NCBI GenBank assembly: GCA_011800805.1
Contig: MPNW01000015.1
Coordinates: forward strand, 399,563-463,562
Reading direction: 5' to 3'
Source of the DNA: Hirudo medicinalis
Taxonomy: Eukaryota > Annelida > Clitellata > Hirudinida > Hirudinidae
DNA length: 64,000 nucleotides
Part shown: positions 48,231 through 61,621 of the stretch, one piece after another
Layout of the letters: every line of letters starts with the position of its first letter
Position numbering within the stretch: position 1 is the first letter of the stretch
Notes under the pieces: generated by a model
What the model was told of the DNA's origin: nothing
The model's input: only the letters and a program-made list of their open reading frames with translations
Database searches by the model: none
Made by a program: the position numbers and the translations under genes

Positions 48231-50520
48231 CATTAGAAAAATAATAACAATGAATTTTTGAGTTCAATTAATTGTCTCAAATACCAACTCATGAAAAGTA
48301 TTCAAATTCGAGCACTCCAAATGATAATGATGATTATAATAATAATTACTACTATACATAGATAACTATTACTATAATTATAGTACCAACAATAACATAT
48401 TATGAATAACAATGTCATTTTATTTGTTACTCGTACCCTTTCCACTATTATTTAAGCTTCTCGCACTTAAATCTCTTGTTAACGAGACGTTATTAATAGG
48501 TTACATTGTCATGCATTATATGGGTTACATTTCCATACAACATTGCAACCGAAACAGATTATAGACAACACAAATTATTAATGTGGAGAACGAGGAAATG
48601 ATGTCATTGTAAGCATTTTATTGGATCATAAATTTATTTGACTTTTTTATTTAAAAATTTTCCACCATTTATTGGTCTTCGGGTTGGTTTTAGAGGATTT
48701 GAGGTTATGTGGCTGGAATGTTCTGAAGATCACCTTTCGTTTCTCCTCCTCCTTCTCCTCACCATCATTATCATTATCATAGCCGTCATCGTAGTCATCA
48801 TCATCATCTTCGTTACCATGAACATCGAGTCTTGCACAGTCCTCTGATTGTCAGATCAGGCGAGAGTTGAGAACAAAACACCTGTTCAGGAAGTTCATTA
48901 GTGGATTCTAAAATATTGGTCAAAAGTTTGTTAAATTATTGTCTAAAAAACTCTTTATCTTTTTATTTACGTCATTTACGTCCTCAACTGATTACGTGTT
49001 CATACGTTCTTTACATAGATAAACATAACCAGTTCGTGTCCGGTTTTGTGTCAATATTCCGATGTTATCTGGGATTTTATTGAGTTGTTCCATAAACATG
49101 AAAACATGAAAACATTCTCAAAACAAATTCAAGTCACCAAATCAGACTTCAGAGAGAACACCAGATTCCAGTTCTTCTTAAAAGGGATTATTAGTTGTGT
49201 AGGAATTTGCACGGAAGCCAAATTTATTTATTTATTTGATTAAAGTCTGTTGCATGACGGAAGCCAAAGTAAGAATGCTCCATTTTGAGCTTCTCGGTGT
49301 TGAATAAGTGATGAGTAGGATGCATGTGTGGCTTTCATGAAAGTGATTGAATTTCCTTCACGATGACCTTCTATCAAATCCTTATCATTGAACTCTTAAA
49401 GTGTCTTCAACTTGTCGTAGTCGAAGTTAAAAAGCAGACGATCAATTTTTATGACGTCAACATTTTGCAGAGGTCATGAAAAAGACAAGAAACACACACA
49501 GACAACAACAAAAATTTACTTTTTAGAAAAACTGCCGAAGGTGGAATTTTTGTAGCAGAATTTCTTGTTTTCTTTGGTTTTTTGTGTGTGTTTTTGTTGA
49601 ACGCAATGAAGTGACCGGTTCTATTGCTGCGTGTCTGGATGAAGATGGTAATTAAAGCTATCGACAGAAGCCTCGGCAACCAACCAGATGTTTATGATCG
49701 AAGGAGCTACAAATATTTTGACCCACTTCAAAGCATTTCACGCGCAAACCAGAAAGAACGAACATTTCCGTTGTTTTCTAAAGTTATTTTTCAGTTTATT
49801 TTTGAAACTAAAAACTGTGAAATGTGCTTTCATGAATCATCATTTCAAGCCTCAGGCATGACACAATCGTTCGGAAGATTTTGCAGTTCACATTTAGGAA
49901 GTGGTTGAGTTTAAAAGTTCGTGTCTCGCGATGACACGGAGCCATCCATCCGTTCGAAGAAGAATTTAAAGCTGCAACGCCTCCTCCTCAACACAAATAT
50001 TTCTGACGATTGCTCAGAAAATTGAGTTTCCGCTCGCAAGTTGTAAGCGCAAGAATTGCTTGATGGAGTGAAGCTGTCTATCGATCTCTTCGGACGCCTT
50101 TTAACCTTTTCACGTCAGGTTGGCGTCACTTTTTGTCGCGAATGTTTCAAGAATTTTTGAAAATTCTGATTTCATTTTCTCGAAAAATATGACATGCTTG
50201 TAATTTGAATTAAGAACCTCGTCTTGATTGAATGCTATCGAAGAATGTTCTATATTTCTGCTTGCCTTCATTTTTAATGAAATTCTAAAAATAGATCGTA
50301 ATTGAACGGGTTCTGCACGTCTTGCTGTCACATTTGTCTGCACTTTTCCAAACTGCCTTTTAAAAGTCACGTGCCTGTGGAGTTGCCAGGAGGAGGGTTA
50401 GGGGAAGTTGAACGTGGTTTCCACCCCTTCACGAATGAACAGGGTTAATGAAGTTATGTAGGAAGATTCTCCCACATTTCCAATTTGCATAAAGTGTGCA
50501 GGCGTGATGGAGATGCGGTG

Positions 50521-50534
50521 GTTGTTATGGCAAC
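50521..50534 (+). promoter_or_regulatory. RFX X-box match
   Basis: gttgttatggcaac fully satisfies GTHNYYATRRNAAC. No coding exon was recognised within several kilobases, so a regulatory role is only a possibility. Confidence 0.3.
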
Positions 50535-52189
50535 AGCATTTTCACGGATCAGTCAATAAGCACGTTTCGCATGGACTTCATCCCGCTCCGTCCAACTATC
50601 CATCCATCTAACATTCCACCCACTCATATATCCTCCAGTCCATCCATTGGTCCACCCATTCATCCATCCATTAATCCACTCACTCATCCATCCATTAGTT
50701 CATCCTTGTTATGTCCTTAGATCCTAAGAAGATGCAGGAGTTAAGTTTGATTTGCTTGGATTTTGAGGTGCTGACAGTTGCATGTAACGTTGTCAGTTGT
50801 TAGTGCTGCCACCAAACGACTCTAACCGAAACAATACTTTACCAAAAAACGATATTTCACAAATATCGGATTATACATATATACGAATAATTCGGAATTT
50901 TCCACAAACAAATCACAGATACATTGGAAAAAATGCTCTCATAAATTTGTAATGCTCAGATGATGCGGACCTCTGCTTAAACAAATCCTCGTAGTTTTAA
51001 ATAAATTTCCAGTTTGTAAATCAATGTCTGATAACAACCTTTACTAACGATAATAATGTTGCCGTAATAATTTGTTAGTTATTATATTTATAAGCCAGCT
51101 GGATTTTGAATGATATTGAAAAGAAAATGTAGGAATCAGTGGAAGCTGAGACATTTAAACATTTAATTCGACAATGGTCACGTTGAAAGACAAGAGTTTT
51201 GAAATTAAAAATGATTGATAACATCAGGAAGCGTCAATTTCCATTATTGGATGAGATGAAGACGAATGACATGGAAATGTTCCAATGCAGGTTTGTGTGT
51301 CCAGGGAAGCAACCCTGCTCATTTGCTCCATTTTTCTCAATAAGTTCCTGACAAATCTGCCCGAGGAAATGCAATTTTTGATTTAATAGAGGTAAATGAC
51401 TCCTAATTTCAAATGTTTTATTTTATGTCATCTTGGAAATTGGAAAAACGTTCCTGTTAATTGCTCTGATCACTTCCATTGTACACAAGAATCCTTGGGG
51501 TTTTAAGTTTTCCTGCTCCATTAAGTGGAAATTTGCAACGCCATTATTTCGATGTGCTTGTACTCGAGGTCAATAAACCTTTCCTTTAAACACATCCCTT
51601 TAATGTCCTTTATTTGTCCCTTAGTCCGACTTTTTGTCTCTAATGTTGGAAGTGTAACAAACGTGCACGTTGTAAACATTCGACAGGATTCGAACCCTGT
51701 ATTTGACGACTGATTGGTTGATTGAAAGTGGCTGATTGAAGGTGTTTGATTGAAGATAGTCGATTGGAAGTAGTTGATTGAAGGTGCTTGTCAGAAGTAA
51801 CAGCATATAATGAAAGAAGCAAATATTTCGCAGGGAATTCAACAAAAATGATTGAAACGAAATCGAGTTGTGGGGAAGAATTCAATTCTTCGTCCGACCA
51901 ATAGCAGTCGTTCTGTGATTTATTTTTAGATTCAAAATATCCGAAGGAATTCTCCATGCGTCGTTGATTCCGAACTAAATTTAAACTTTTTATGTCCGCC
52001 CATGTGACCTTGAAATCGTGAAGGTCGCAGGAAGTGTGAGGCTAATGAAGGGACCTCGCTTCGACGCAATTTTAAAGACTAAACGGGGATCAATCATAAC
52101 TAAATTATTGGAAGGTGGGAGAGGAAATTATGACATTAAATTATGCTGGAAAACACTCTGTCATCTCCGTTGACAACCGATCCCCTCTA

Positions 52190-52255
52190 ACGATGGCGAT
52201 GATGATGACGATGGTGGTGATAGATGATGATGATGATGATGATGACGATGACGAT

Positions 52256-52290
<35 letters not shown>

Positions 52291-52340
52291 TGATGACGAT
52301 GGCTATGGTATTGAGGATGACGATGACGACGATATGGATG
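52190..52340 (+). repeat. (GAT/GAC)n microsatellite
   Basis: About 150 bp of gat and gac triplets producing a poly-Asp frame. Further aat and att arrays follow at 52502-52605 and 52682-52765. Confidence 0.95.
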
Positions 52341-52501
52341 GTGTTGAGAATATCAGCAAATCTATCTATTTGATACGTTATCATTGTTGCTCCAATTATT
52401 GTCGTAATCAATGCGATCATCACACCTACAATAACCTACAATTACAATTTAAGGTGTTATTGCAAGTACATCGAATCTTATAATTGGTAACATCGACGTG
52501 G

Positions 52502-52537
<36 letters not shown>

Positions 52538-54516
52538 TTAATAATAATCGACAATAATTGTAATAATAATAAAATAATAATATAATAATAATAATAATAA
52601 TAATCGACAATAATTGTAATTGTAATTCATTTAGTAGCTCATGTAGCTAGACTTACAATAATATTGAATTCTTATTATAAATTATTATTATTATTATTAT
52701 TATCCTTGCTATCATCATCATCATCATCACCATCATCATCATCATTATTATTATTATTATTATTGAAATTCTTAAATGAAAACAACATGGCCGGTTGTAG
52801 GCATGGAAAGATTGATGAGTATGTGTTCACTTGAGAGTCGTTTGTGATGTTTCCAAGTTCCAGTTGCTTGGTTCTTCTTACATTTGTGGACCTTCTTTGA
52901 ACTCTCTACAGAATTTTAGGCATTCTCACCAATTAACCGAGAAATTAAAATTAAATTCTGAATAAATAAAATAAATAATTAATTGTGTTTAAATATTTAT
53001 TTGAAATCATTTCACGGGAATTTTAAGTATTTCATTAATGTATAATTTACATTTTCTATTACATTACATTGAGACGAATAATAAGAGCCTTAAACTCATA
53101 AAATTGAAGTCTGCATGACCTTCGACCTGAGTTCAGTCACACAAGAGGGTGATGAACTTTCATCCGACATAGTTTCTTTCGACTTTCGGGGCATATTTCT
53201 CCACCCCACTAACATTTGCCATTAATAAAGAGCATTTAAATTTTAAATAATTTTAAATATTATTAATTAAGTTATGGATGAAAGCATTTTAAGCATCATT
53301 TTTTCTGAATTAAATTGAAACACACCGATGACAAAGCAATTGGATGAGATGCACGGGTGAGGATTCTTTATCAAAAGAACCGAGTGGCTAAATTTTTAAC
53401 GCCAAGCAATTCAGCCATCGCTTCTTGTCCTCATTTCCTTTCAAACCACTCCATTCTTCTTCCAAAGGACCCTGAAATGGCCTTCCTCCTCCCTATTTTT
53501 TCTCATTCGAGTCTTCTTCATTTCCAGACTTCGTGTTGTGTTTTGGAAATATTTTCCCAGATATCCGCCATTACTCAGGGCATATATTTCTCGGGATTAG
53601 CGACTCTCTTCCACAAGAAGACGGGATCGTCTGGGCTGTAATTCATCCCCTGTTATGGGCGATCTCTTCTTCAGCAAGTTGTCACATGGATGGAATAACT
53701 ATGCATATTTTTACTTCACTTGCTGCTTCTTGTTATTCTTCATCTGTATTTCTTCAAATGATTCTTTAAAACAGATAATAAAAATTAAAACAAATATTCA
53801 TAACATTTTATTTTTAATAAAAACTTACTAAAATATTAATATTGTTGAACCAACTGTTGAACCGAGTTATTGATGGCTTTAATAAAATCAACAAATTCTT
53901 TCTCAATTGAAGGAGACTCACATTCGTTGAGAATTCAGAACATATTCTGCGCCATGTGTTTTTCATGGCGAGTGAAGTTTTTTGACACGCAAAAACTGCA
54001 TCCCCACCCAATATCTTATCGTATATTTACAATTTATTTACTATTTTAGTGCAACTACTTACTAGTTCAATTACAATAAACATTTTCCGTTTGAACAGGA
54101 GACATTTGTCAATTAAAAATACTTCACTTTTATGGAAGAGATCTCCCAAGGGAGGCACTCAAAATACCATCAAAAAGTCAGATCTTAAAATAAAATTTAA
54201 TTAAGCGAAATGATGTTTATATCCAGTATCCGTACTTGTTGCTGTACTTCCTTATGAGTTCTTAAGGACAAAATGCATAGTTTTACTGAGAAGAAAATCT
54301 TCGGCATTTGAGAAATATTAGCAGCAATTTAAGTCGTTTAAAATTCCAAATCATTACGGCCGATTCTATAATTAAATCGTGTTGCTTAAAAATCAATAAC
54401 TAAATAATCAAGAATAATTACAACCACCCAGTATTCAATTGTGATTTGAAAAGAAATTTTACTAAATTATTGAACAGGTTGCCTCAGACGCGAGGATCCT
54501 GAAAAATGTGGAATCC

Positions 54517-57500
54517 ATGATGTTTCTGACCCTGTCACTCCTGCTCATGTTGTTGCCCCCTTTGTGGCTCTCTTCCCCTGTGTCAGGTTGGATGGTGGTG
54601 TCGATCATTAAATCAACATCCGCCTGAAGGCAACGCCGATATTTTTCAGGTCAAAAAAGCGAGGTCTGCGTGGCCTACGAGAGTTCGTACCACATCGAGA
54701 AGGGTGCGTTTTTTTATTCAATATTTTCTCGTGTAATTCTTGCCTTGATTTTTTCCTTTTCATTTTTTAGAGAAATTTTCTGCGTTGTTAAAAACATATT
54801 TTTGGGAGGAGAAAAATTTAATTCTCCGCAATTCGTTTTAAAATTCCCTCCCTTATTCCACGGGGTGGTCAGAATAACTCCACCCCGGAGTTTATTGATT
54901 GTTGCATCACGTGAGTCTCAAATCCCATGACAGCAAATTCTTTTACTTTTGTCCGATGAAGAGCGGATAAAATTGCTGGAATTGAAAAGCTTCGTGCATC
55001 GAAATTTACTCGGTCGCAGAGGGTTGTCCTAATTTTCAGGGGAGGAAACAAAAGCTGACTTCTATCAGTTGTGGCTCGGTGAATTGAATTTGAAGCACGC
55101 AAATAGATTGTTTCAATTACTGGCGAGGAAGAGAATTTATTCCCTGCATGAGCAGACGTTTCAGCGATGATGCATCAAAAAGGTCCATCATGTTTCACGA
55201 TTGCTCGCATTAGTGATAAAATATCTTGTGATGTGAAGGTTGCTCGAATATGACCTCAAGATAATAATTATTACAGCTCAATATGCTCAAGATTATATTT
55301 ATTTGAGCAAATAAAGAAGGCATTGTATGCCAAGTAAAAATGCATATTATTTCCCTACTTTTATTAAGTTCTGAAAATACTTTTCGAGAATGAGTGGTGG
55401 ATTTCTTTTTATTCCGAAATAAATTATTTTAAAACAAAATATTACAACAGGATGCGAATGTTTGGTTTTTGAGAGTTACGGGGGCAGCCAGGGCATCTTC
55501 ACTTCTCCAAACTTCCCCCTAAAATATCCCGCCATGACGTCATGCATCCTGTACACCTTCATCGGAGACGCCAACGAAACGGTAGAAATTTCCTTCGAGC
55601 ACTTCCATCTTCCGCCTCCTTACCAGGACAGGTGGGTTTTTCCTCATCTATATTGACTTTTCAGGAAAATCATAAACTACAACTTTGTTGTCTCAGATGT
55701 TCGGATTTCCTTCGCCTTTTTCTTGACCTCGAAAGACCGGAAATGAGCAACGAAATGACCTCAAACTTTGAACTCTGCGGGAGTTTGTCTTCGATCGACA
55801 AGTCTTACTTCTCTACCAATCGTAGCCTTATCATTGAGTTCCACTCAGAGAACGAACAGTCAGACTCCTCCGGTTTCAAAGCTCGTTATCGCTTCCTGGA
55901 AAAATGTAGGCGCCTGTCGGAATAGATTTAATATGGTTAATTAGTGACTATTGATTCTTTCCAATTTCAGCCAAGTTCGACATGAGGGAAGGAGTGCAGC
56001 GATGGTCGTCAGGATGTGTTTATGAGTTCCGTTCGACCGCCCTCCCATCAAGGTCAACGTCATTTTTTTCACCGGGATTTCCCAATCCCCCGTCCACTTC
56101 ATGTAGGTATTTCTTCCACGGCACTCCAGACGATCAAGTCATTCTCAACTTCACCAGCATCCAGCTTAGCTCGACTCCTCTCAAGTAATTTATCTGCACA
56201 AGATACGAACCTGTTCAACTGAACCTATCAGGTGATTCTGCGAACGATAAACAGCCATTCTCAACTTTTTATTGCAGGTGTTCGAATGAGTTTCGCTCCA
56301 TGGACAGACAAACAGCTATGATAACGATACGAGATGGAATTTTCGATTCGGCAACGGTTTTGAGGCGATTCTGCGGTTCTCTGAAGGCGCCCGAGGAAGC
56401 CGTGGTGAAATCAAGCGAGGAAAACATTTTCGTCGACTTCGCGATCGCTTCCCGAGCATCATTCCAGGGATTTGCTGCAAATTTTCGTTTCGAGAAGAGG
56501 AAACTCGAGACGGCAACCCCCGTGTTGCAAGTCGTGACTTTCAATCAACTTAATAGGTTGGCCCTCGAACAACTCGCACAGAACTCGCCCAATTCCGCGA
56601 ATTCGGAGAATGTTTTGATGGAAAACCTCCTTTCTTCTACGAATCAATCCAGTGAGAGATGTTACATCCTTGGCAGCATCAATAAGCTCAATTAATTAAA
56701 TTGATTAAATAACAATTCATTGTTTTTAATTATTTAAATTAATTTCACAGTAATTATAAACTGTAAGAAACACTTTGTCGATCAGGCTGTAATCGTTCCA
56801 TTAGTGGCGCCTCCACCGAACAGGGCGAAATATCAAGCCCTGGATATCCCAGGTCTCATTCGTGGAGTCAAACATGCAACTTTGTCTTGGTGGGCCAACA
56901 ACATCAACAGATCCAAATCACTTTCCTCGACTTTGATTTGAAAAGAAATGCTTCTCAAGCCTACCGCGGTTCACACGAGTATAAAAGACATTTTCAATCG
57001 AGTTTTAACGTCGATCGCGTCTCATCAAGCAGTTAAGAATTTAATTGCACTCGTGTAAGAAAATCCAAAGCAGTTATCTTTGAATAATTTCAAAATAATC
57101 TCTAATAAGATTGTCATGGCTCCAAATTACTAAACTATCTTCAAATTAAAAAAAAAACTGAAATGATCGTTGCGCATTCATAAATTTATTTGATAATTAA
57201 TTATTTGTATAATACTTATTATATTCTATTTATTAAAAATTTGTATATTAATGGTATTTATTGCAATGTATTGGTGTATAGCAAGACATTATACGCATTA
57301 CATAGCATGTCACTTTCATAATTTATGTCAGTCATGATTAAAGTCAATAGCTCCCAAATCACTCACCCAGAACAGTAAGGACCCTTGTCTTGCCTTCAAT
57401 CCATCATTGGATGGAGTCTTATCAGCGTGCTATCTCCACAGCCGGAGGACTTTTAGTGCAGACGGTGCAAATACCCGAAAACATCCCATTTTGTGATTCA

Positions 57501-58657
57501 TTGTCCCACCGGGACCAGATATTGTTTCCTTTCAAAAAATATTAAAGGAACTTCTATTCGGGTTTCGATTTTGTTCCGTGTAATCATTTAAATTCATATT
57601 TTTGTGTTGTGTAGAAGTTGTATGAAGACACGATGTAGAGAGAAATTGTAATTATTATTTTTGTAAGCTGATTGGATATTGTTACAATGAATCATGCGGT
57701 ATGGCATTCCTGGCTACTCCAAGCAGCCAATGGAAATTGTGGCTAATATTATTTACAAGAGTAATTTTTATAAAATTATGCTTTCAGTTGCAGAGATCTA
57801 GATTCGTTGACGATTTCCTTGACAAATTCTTCAACTCAACTGGACGAACTGGGTATATTTTGTGGAGATGTCAAACCTCCAGGTATTATGGCTCTGAGGG
57901 GAAGTTTGGCGCTTGTCATGAGGGGGGGCAGAGACAAAGAGTCTGACTCCTTTCGGGGATTTAAAGTCAAATTTTCTTTCACAAGCGGTGAGTTACAATT
58001 TGCAGGAATTTTCAACGAACTCATTTATTTAATTTTTCAGATTTTGGTATTGGATCAGGAGATCAGCTAATCTTGGGAGGTCAGGTAGTTTGTTAGTTAT
58101 AGGAACAAAATGCTCAACTTTTTGTGATGGCTTCTTATGATCAAAATCCCGGTTATTATTAATAAGCTATTAAATAATGTTATATTTTGTGCAGAATGTT
58201 CCTTTTCCTACAATAGTTCAAAGGCTCAAAATGGTTCCTTCCATTCTCCCAATTTTCCAGGCCTCTACCCGAGAAATGTGGTGTGCCACTACAAGTTCTA
58301 CGCAAGAATCAATGAACGTGTCGAAACTCTCTTTTCATACCTGGACGTCGATGGCATTATCCCACTGTGGTTACTTTGGGCGTGTTTCAGATGTTCTCGG
58401 GCGTTCATTTTAATCGCGCGTTTTGACTTTCAGTTGTGGTCCCGAAACATTGAGCGACTCTATCGAATTGTCAAACTTTGATGCTCCTCTGAGTGATCGG
58501 AAACTTCTTCCTCTGTGTGGATCGAACAGGGATGTGCCCAGGAGACACCATAAGTACCTGAGTGATGGGAGTTTCTTCAGGGTTACTTTCAAGTCTAACG
58601 ATCGTTACGATGCCACGGGCTTTAGAGCTTCATACAGATTCTTTCCGAAGCATAAAG
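54517..58657 (+). CDS. Secreted or membrane protein with four CUB domains (SOL-1-like), 3' end uncertain
   Basis: Exons: 54517-54586, 54650-54703, 55451-55631, 55697-55905, 55971-56184, 56278-56651, 56786-56978, 57788-57987, 58041-58079, 58195-58366, 58434-58657; phases agree for 643 residues. The N terminus (MMFLTLSLLLMLLPPLWLSS) is a strong signal peptide. CUB1 runs from CECLVFESYGGSQGIFTSPN to GFKARYRF, CUB2 from CVYEFRSTAL to GFAANFRF, CUB3 from CNRSISGAS to GFKVKFSF, and CUB4 from CSFSYNSSKAQNGSFHSPN to GFRASYRF. Four CUB domains match C. elegans SOL-1, an auxiliary protein of AMPA-type receptors, and CUB4 resembles SOL-1 homologues most. The donor at 58366 could instead be at 58369. After 58657 the end is unclear: acceptors near 58932 and 59005 both give short tails. 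No transmembrane helix is visible, unlike SOL-1. Confidence 0.82.
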
Positions 58658-59641
58658 GTGCTTCAAAGTTTAAATTACTTTTTATTTGCTGAAAATCATT
58701 TGCTTAAATCGCAGCAAGTTACATGTAATAATTATTATTAAATGGTAAATCCTAATTTTCAAAGACGAAAGGATACGAGCTGGACTGTCGATGAAGAGTC
58801 ACTCAGGTGGAATAGCATGCAACATCCCTACTTTCTGTATTTTCCTGACTTTCTCCATGAATCTAATGTCACACAACCATTTTTATGTCAAATGATTTGT
58901 TACTCACCTAAAACACACAACCAGAAACAGGTTTCACGCAACGCAGACGATTCAAATTAACAAAGACGAGACTGACGAATTATTTTGGATTGCTGACAAT
59001 GCTCAGTTCCATCCGAAGACTGTGAACCCAATATCGAGGAGAAACCTCGACTTTTTTTGATAGCGCTTGCTACATAAATAAATCACTGGTTTCGTCATTG
59101 ATTACTTTGGATTTCCCCTTTTGTTTATGCACACCACAACATTTACCGTTGAGACGATGATATATCGATGACATATCAGCCACGTGTCGCATCCGCCCGT
59201 GCATTATATCGATTGCAACATAAACCGAGCAAGATCGATGCCCGATCCAAACTCGACTCTTGCCAACAAAACACCTGTCGACAGGGAATGAAAATTTTAA
59301 TCCCAAAATACATTGCATGCTGTATCAAGTATAAGCAAACACGATTATCGAACGACCACCGAAGAATGTTGACTCGTGTTCCCGAACGGAGGCAGAAATG
59401 TAACACTTACAAAGACGAACAACCTCAAAAGCGTTGCCGACTCGGACAATAATCGTAACAAAATTGTAACAAAACATGGTCTGTTAGAATCATAATACTG
59501 TGAGGAAAATATATCCCAATAAATAATTCTCTGTATAAACGCAAGACCATGATTGCACGAGACAGAAACTCAAAGAACAACGAGATGTTGATGACGACGA
59601 CGAGAATTAAGAGAGCAATGCGTGGAGGGCACTGTGTAAGT
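58658..59641. other. Uncertain 3' end of the CUB gene and convergent spacer
   Basis: Candidate last exons follow acceptors aaccagaaacag (about 58931) and gacaatgctcag (about 59005). The second would give a tail VPSEDCEPNIEEKPR ending at TAA near 59075. Neither tail resembles a known SOL-1 end. The remainder shows no gene and lies between two convergent genes. Confidence 0.35.
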
Positions 59642-61558
59642 TCATCTGCACATCTTACTCGTGCTCATGTATTTTGTCATGTGACGAGGTTCGTGGACTA
59701 TCCTGCAGATGCAGAAACACGAGAGGAGTCCCATGACGAAGGAACAGACGACGTAGGACAAGACGCTCCCGCTCTTCTGCACGATGTATCCCATGAATGA
59801 AGTCAACATCACCTGAGAGAGGAAGTAGGCACTGTCCAAGGTAGAGAGGTCTGTTCCCATGCCTCTGCTGGGCAGACTGAAGCCCTTGTATGTATCGCAG
59901 AAAAACACCTGAAATGACAAAATACCCACTCGAAAACACCCCAATATTGATCTCACTGTTCAAACAAATCTCGCCTTTTTGTCATACTTAGTAAAAATTC
60001 TTTTAGCAAATGTCAGAGACGATAAAACCATATTGGCATCCCACATTAATCAATAAAAGCTAAATTTGAACTTTGTCCCAATGAAAATGCAATTAATCCA
60101 AAAATTATTCAACTACTTCAATTGAATTGTTTTTGAATAATTTCAGTATGGTCATGCAACAATGCAAAAGAAAGCACTCACTTCGACATTATCATGATAC
60201 GATGTGAGGAGCAGGTAAGGCACAGTGGTCAGAGTTGCAAAACCAAATCCAGTGCACGTGGCACAAAAGTTGGCAAGCCAGATGTTCGATGAAAACATCA
60301 TGATGAAGACAGAGAGGGTGAAAGAAGCCATTCCAAGAAAGTACACAACCTGGAGGTTGAAAGCAGAGATGACTCGATCGATGAAGGCAGCGTAAATGGC
60401 CGATAAAATGCAATGCCACAAAAGGCCCCAGCTGCCCATCCTAACTCCTTCGTCATAGGATTTTCGAAGGTCCGAACCTTCGGACGCGTTCGGATCCCCG
60501 CGGTAAATGGCCTGCCCCACGAAGTCGGTGTAGAACAGGTTGAAGACCATGATGGATGTCCAGCTGCAGAAATTTGCAAGGGCAAGTCTCCTGAGAGCAA
60601 AAGGAACATCGAGGAGCTGTTTGAGTACCTCTGGCAGAAGAGAATACAATTTTACTGTGGCAAAGGTTTTAAGGCTCGAAATACTTGTGAATGACCAGTT
60701 TGTTAAGGGAAGCTGATGTAAGGAATCCAAGTCATTCTTTAACATAGAGTTGGAAAATGAGTCTTCCTCGGAGGCATCGTCATCCACATAACCGGTGTCG
60801 ACGGACCGAGACTTTACCTGTCCGGATTTGTTCACTTCTGATATTTTTTGCAACTCACTCAGAGGAACCTCCTTTGCTGCTACAAAAGTGAGTATCAAGC
60901 TGGCAGAAAACAAAAGTATGAGTAGAAAGAAAATACAATTTTCTTGGCTGTCAAAGAAACTTCCAAAGAAATTGTTGCTCCAGTCGAGAGCAGTGATCAA
61001 GTATCCTATGCATCCCCCAAAGCTCACCATGAATGAATAAATAGTAAAGCAGCGACCATGTTGGTTGGTATCCTTGCTGAGGTCAGAGAGCAGAGCTTCA
61101 CAGGGGGTGAGACAAACTTGACAAGTAAAGTCGAGAAAAATGGATCCGACGACTAACAAAAACACAGAAACTGCCTGACCAGGTTCTTTGCCAAAAAGAT
61201 GCATCCCAATGAACTTTGCAGACATGAGCACCAGAAGAGATAATATAAGAACCATGCTCAGAACGAATATGAACGGTCTTCTGCGTCCAAACCTGCTGTA
61301 GCACCTGTCGCTCCGTCTCCCGATCAAAGGGACCACGAAGAAGCCCATGAGCGGTCCTACCCCAAGCACCAGGGACATATTCTGTTCACCTATTCCAATC
61401 TTAAGGAGCATGGGTGGGATGAAGCAGAATGCAGCACTTCCACAAAATTCTATGCCACAAACAATGGCATTGAGGCAGAGCAGCCTGACGAAGCTCATTC
61501 TTTTAACATTTCTACTCCCAGCTACGTCGATGAAAATGGATGACGACTGGGGAGACAT
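59642..61558 (-). CDS. SLC45A3-like (prostein-type) major facilitator transporter
   Basis: Minus-strand exons: 61621-60182 (coding from ATG 61558) and 59908-59642, joined in phase 0. Starting at 61558 gives 547 residues, close to human SLC45A3 (553). The acceptor ttcttgcag at 61622 implies an upstream non-coding exon. About twelve hydrophobic segments are readable. The SLC45 loop motif RCYSRFGRRRPFIF is present, as are LDFTCQVCLTPCEALLSDL, YSFMVSFGGCIGYL, LFYTDFVGQAIYRG, YDEGVRMGSWGL and LDSAYFLSQVMLTSFMG, all in SLC45A3 positions. SLC45 members are linked to proton-coupled sugar transport. The central loop (about residues 240-310) is acidic and Ser-rich (GYVDDDASEEDSFSNS). The large first exon is nearly intronless. 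Identification to SLC45 is firm; the A3 subtype is likely. Confidence 0.9.
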
Positions 61559-61621
61559 GTCCGAGGTCCTGTTGCTTTCAAACGATGCACTTCTTCGTCC
61601 TAAAGACTTTACTGCATTGTT

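Larger units (their letters stand above)
39724..54516. other. Gene-poor region of about 15 kb
   Basis: The region is dominated by AT-rich sequence, microsatellites, a hAT-type MITE (42916-43078) and a broken non-LTR retrotransposon (46615-48230). One possible orphan exon sits at 41088-41213. Two full RFX X-box matches occur (43963 and 50521). Stretches such as 44090-44450, 49620-49910 and 53360-53660 are open but show no recognisable protein family. Confidence 0.45.

Noticed and set aside
52115..52483. Acidic frame with long Asp run
   Set aside because: It is microsatellite-derived; flanking residues show no family similarity or splice structure.
53357..53769. Possible coding region in overlapping plus frames
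   Set aside because: The composition is mildly raised, but there is no recognisable domain, consistent frame or convincing splice pair.
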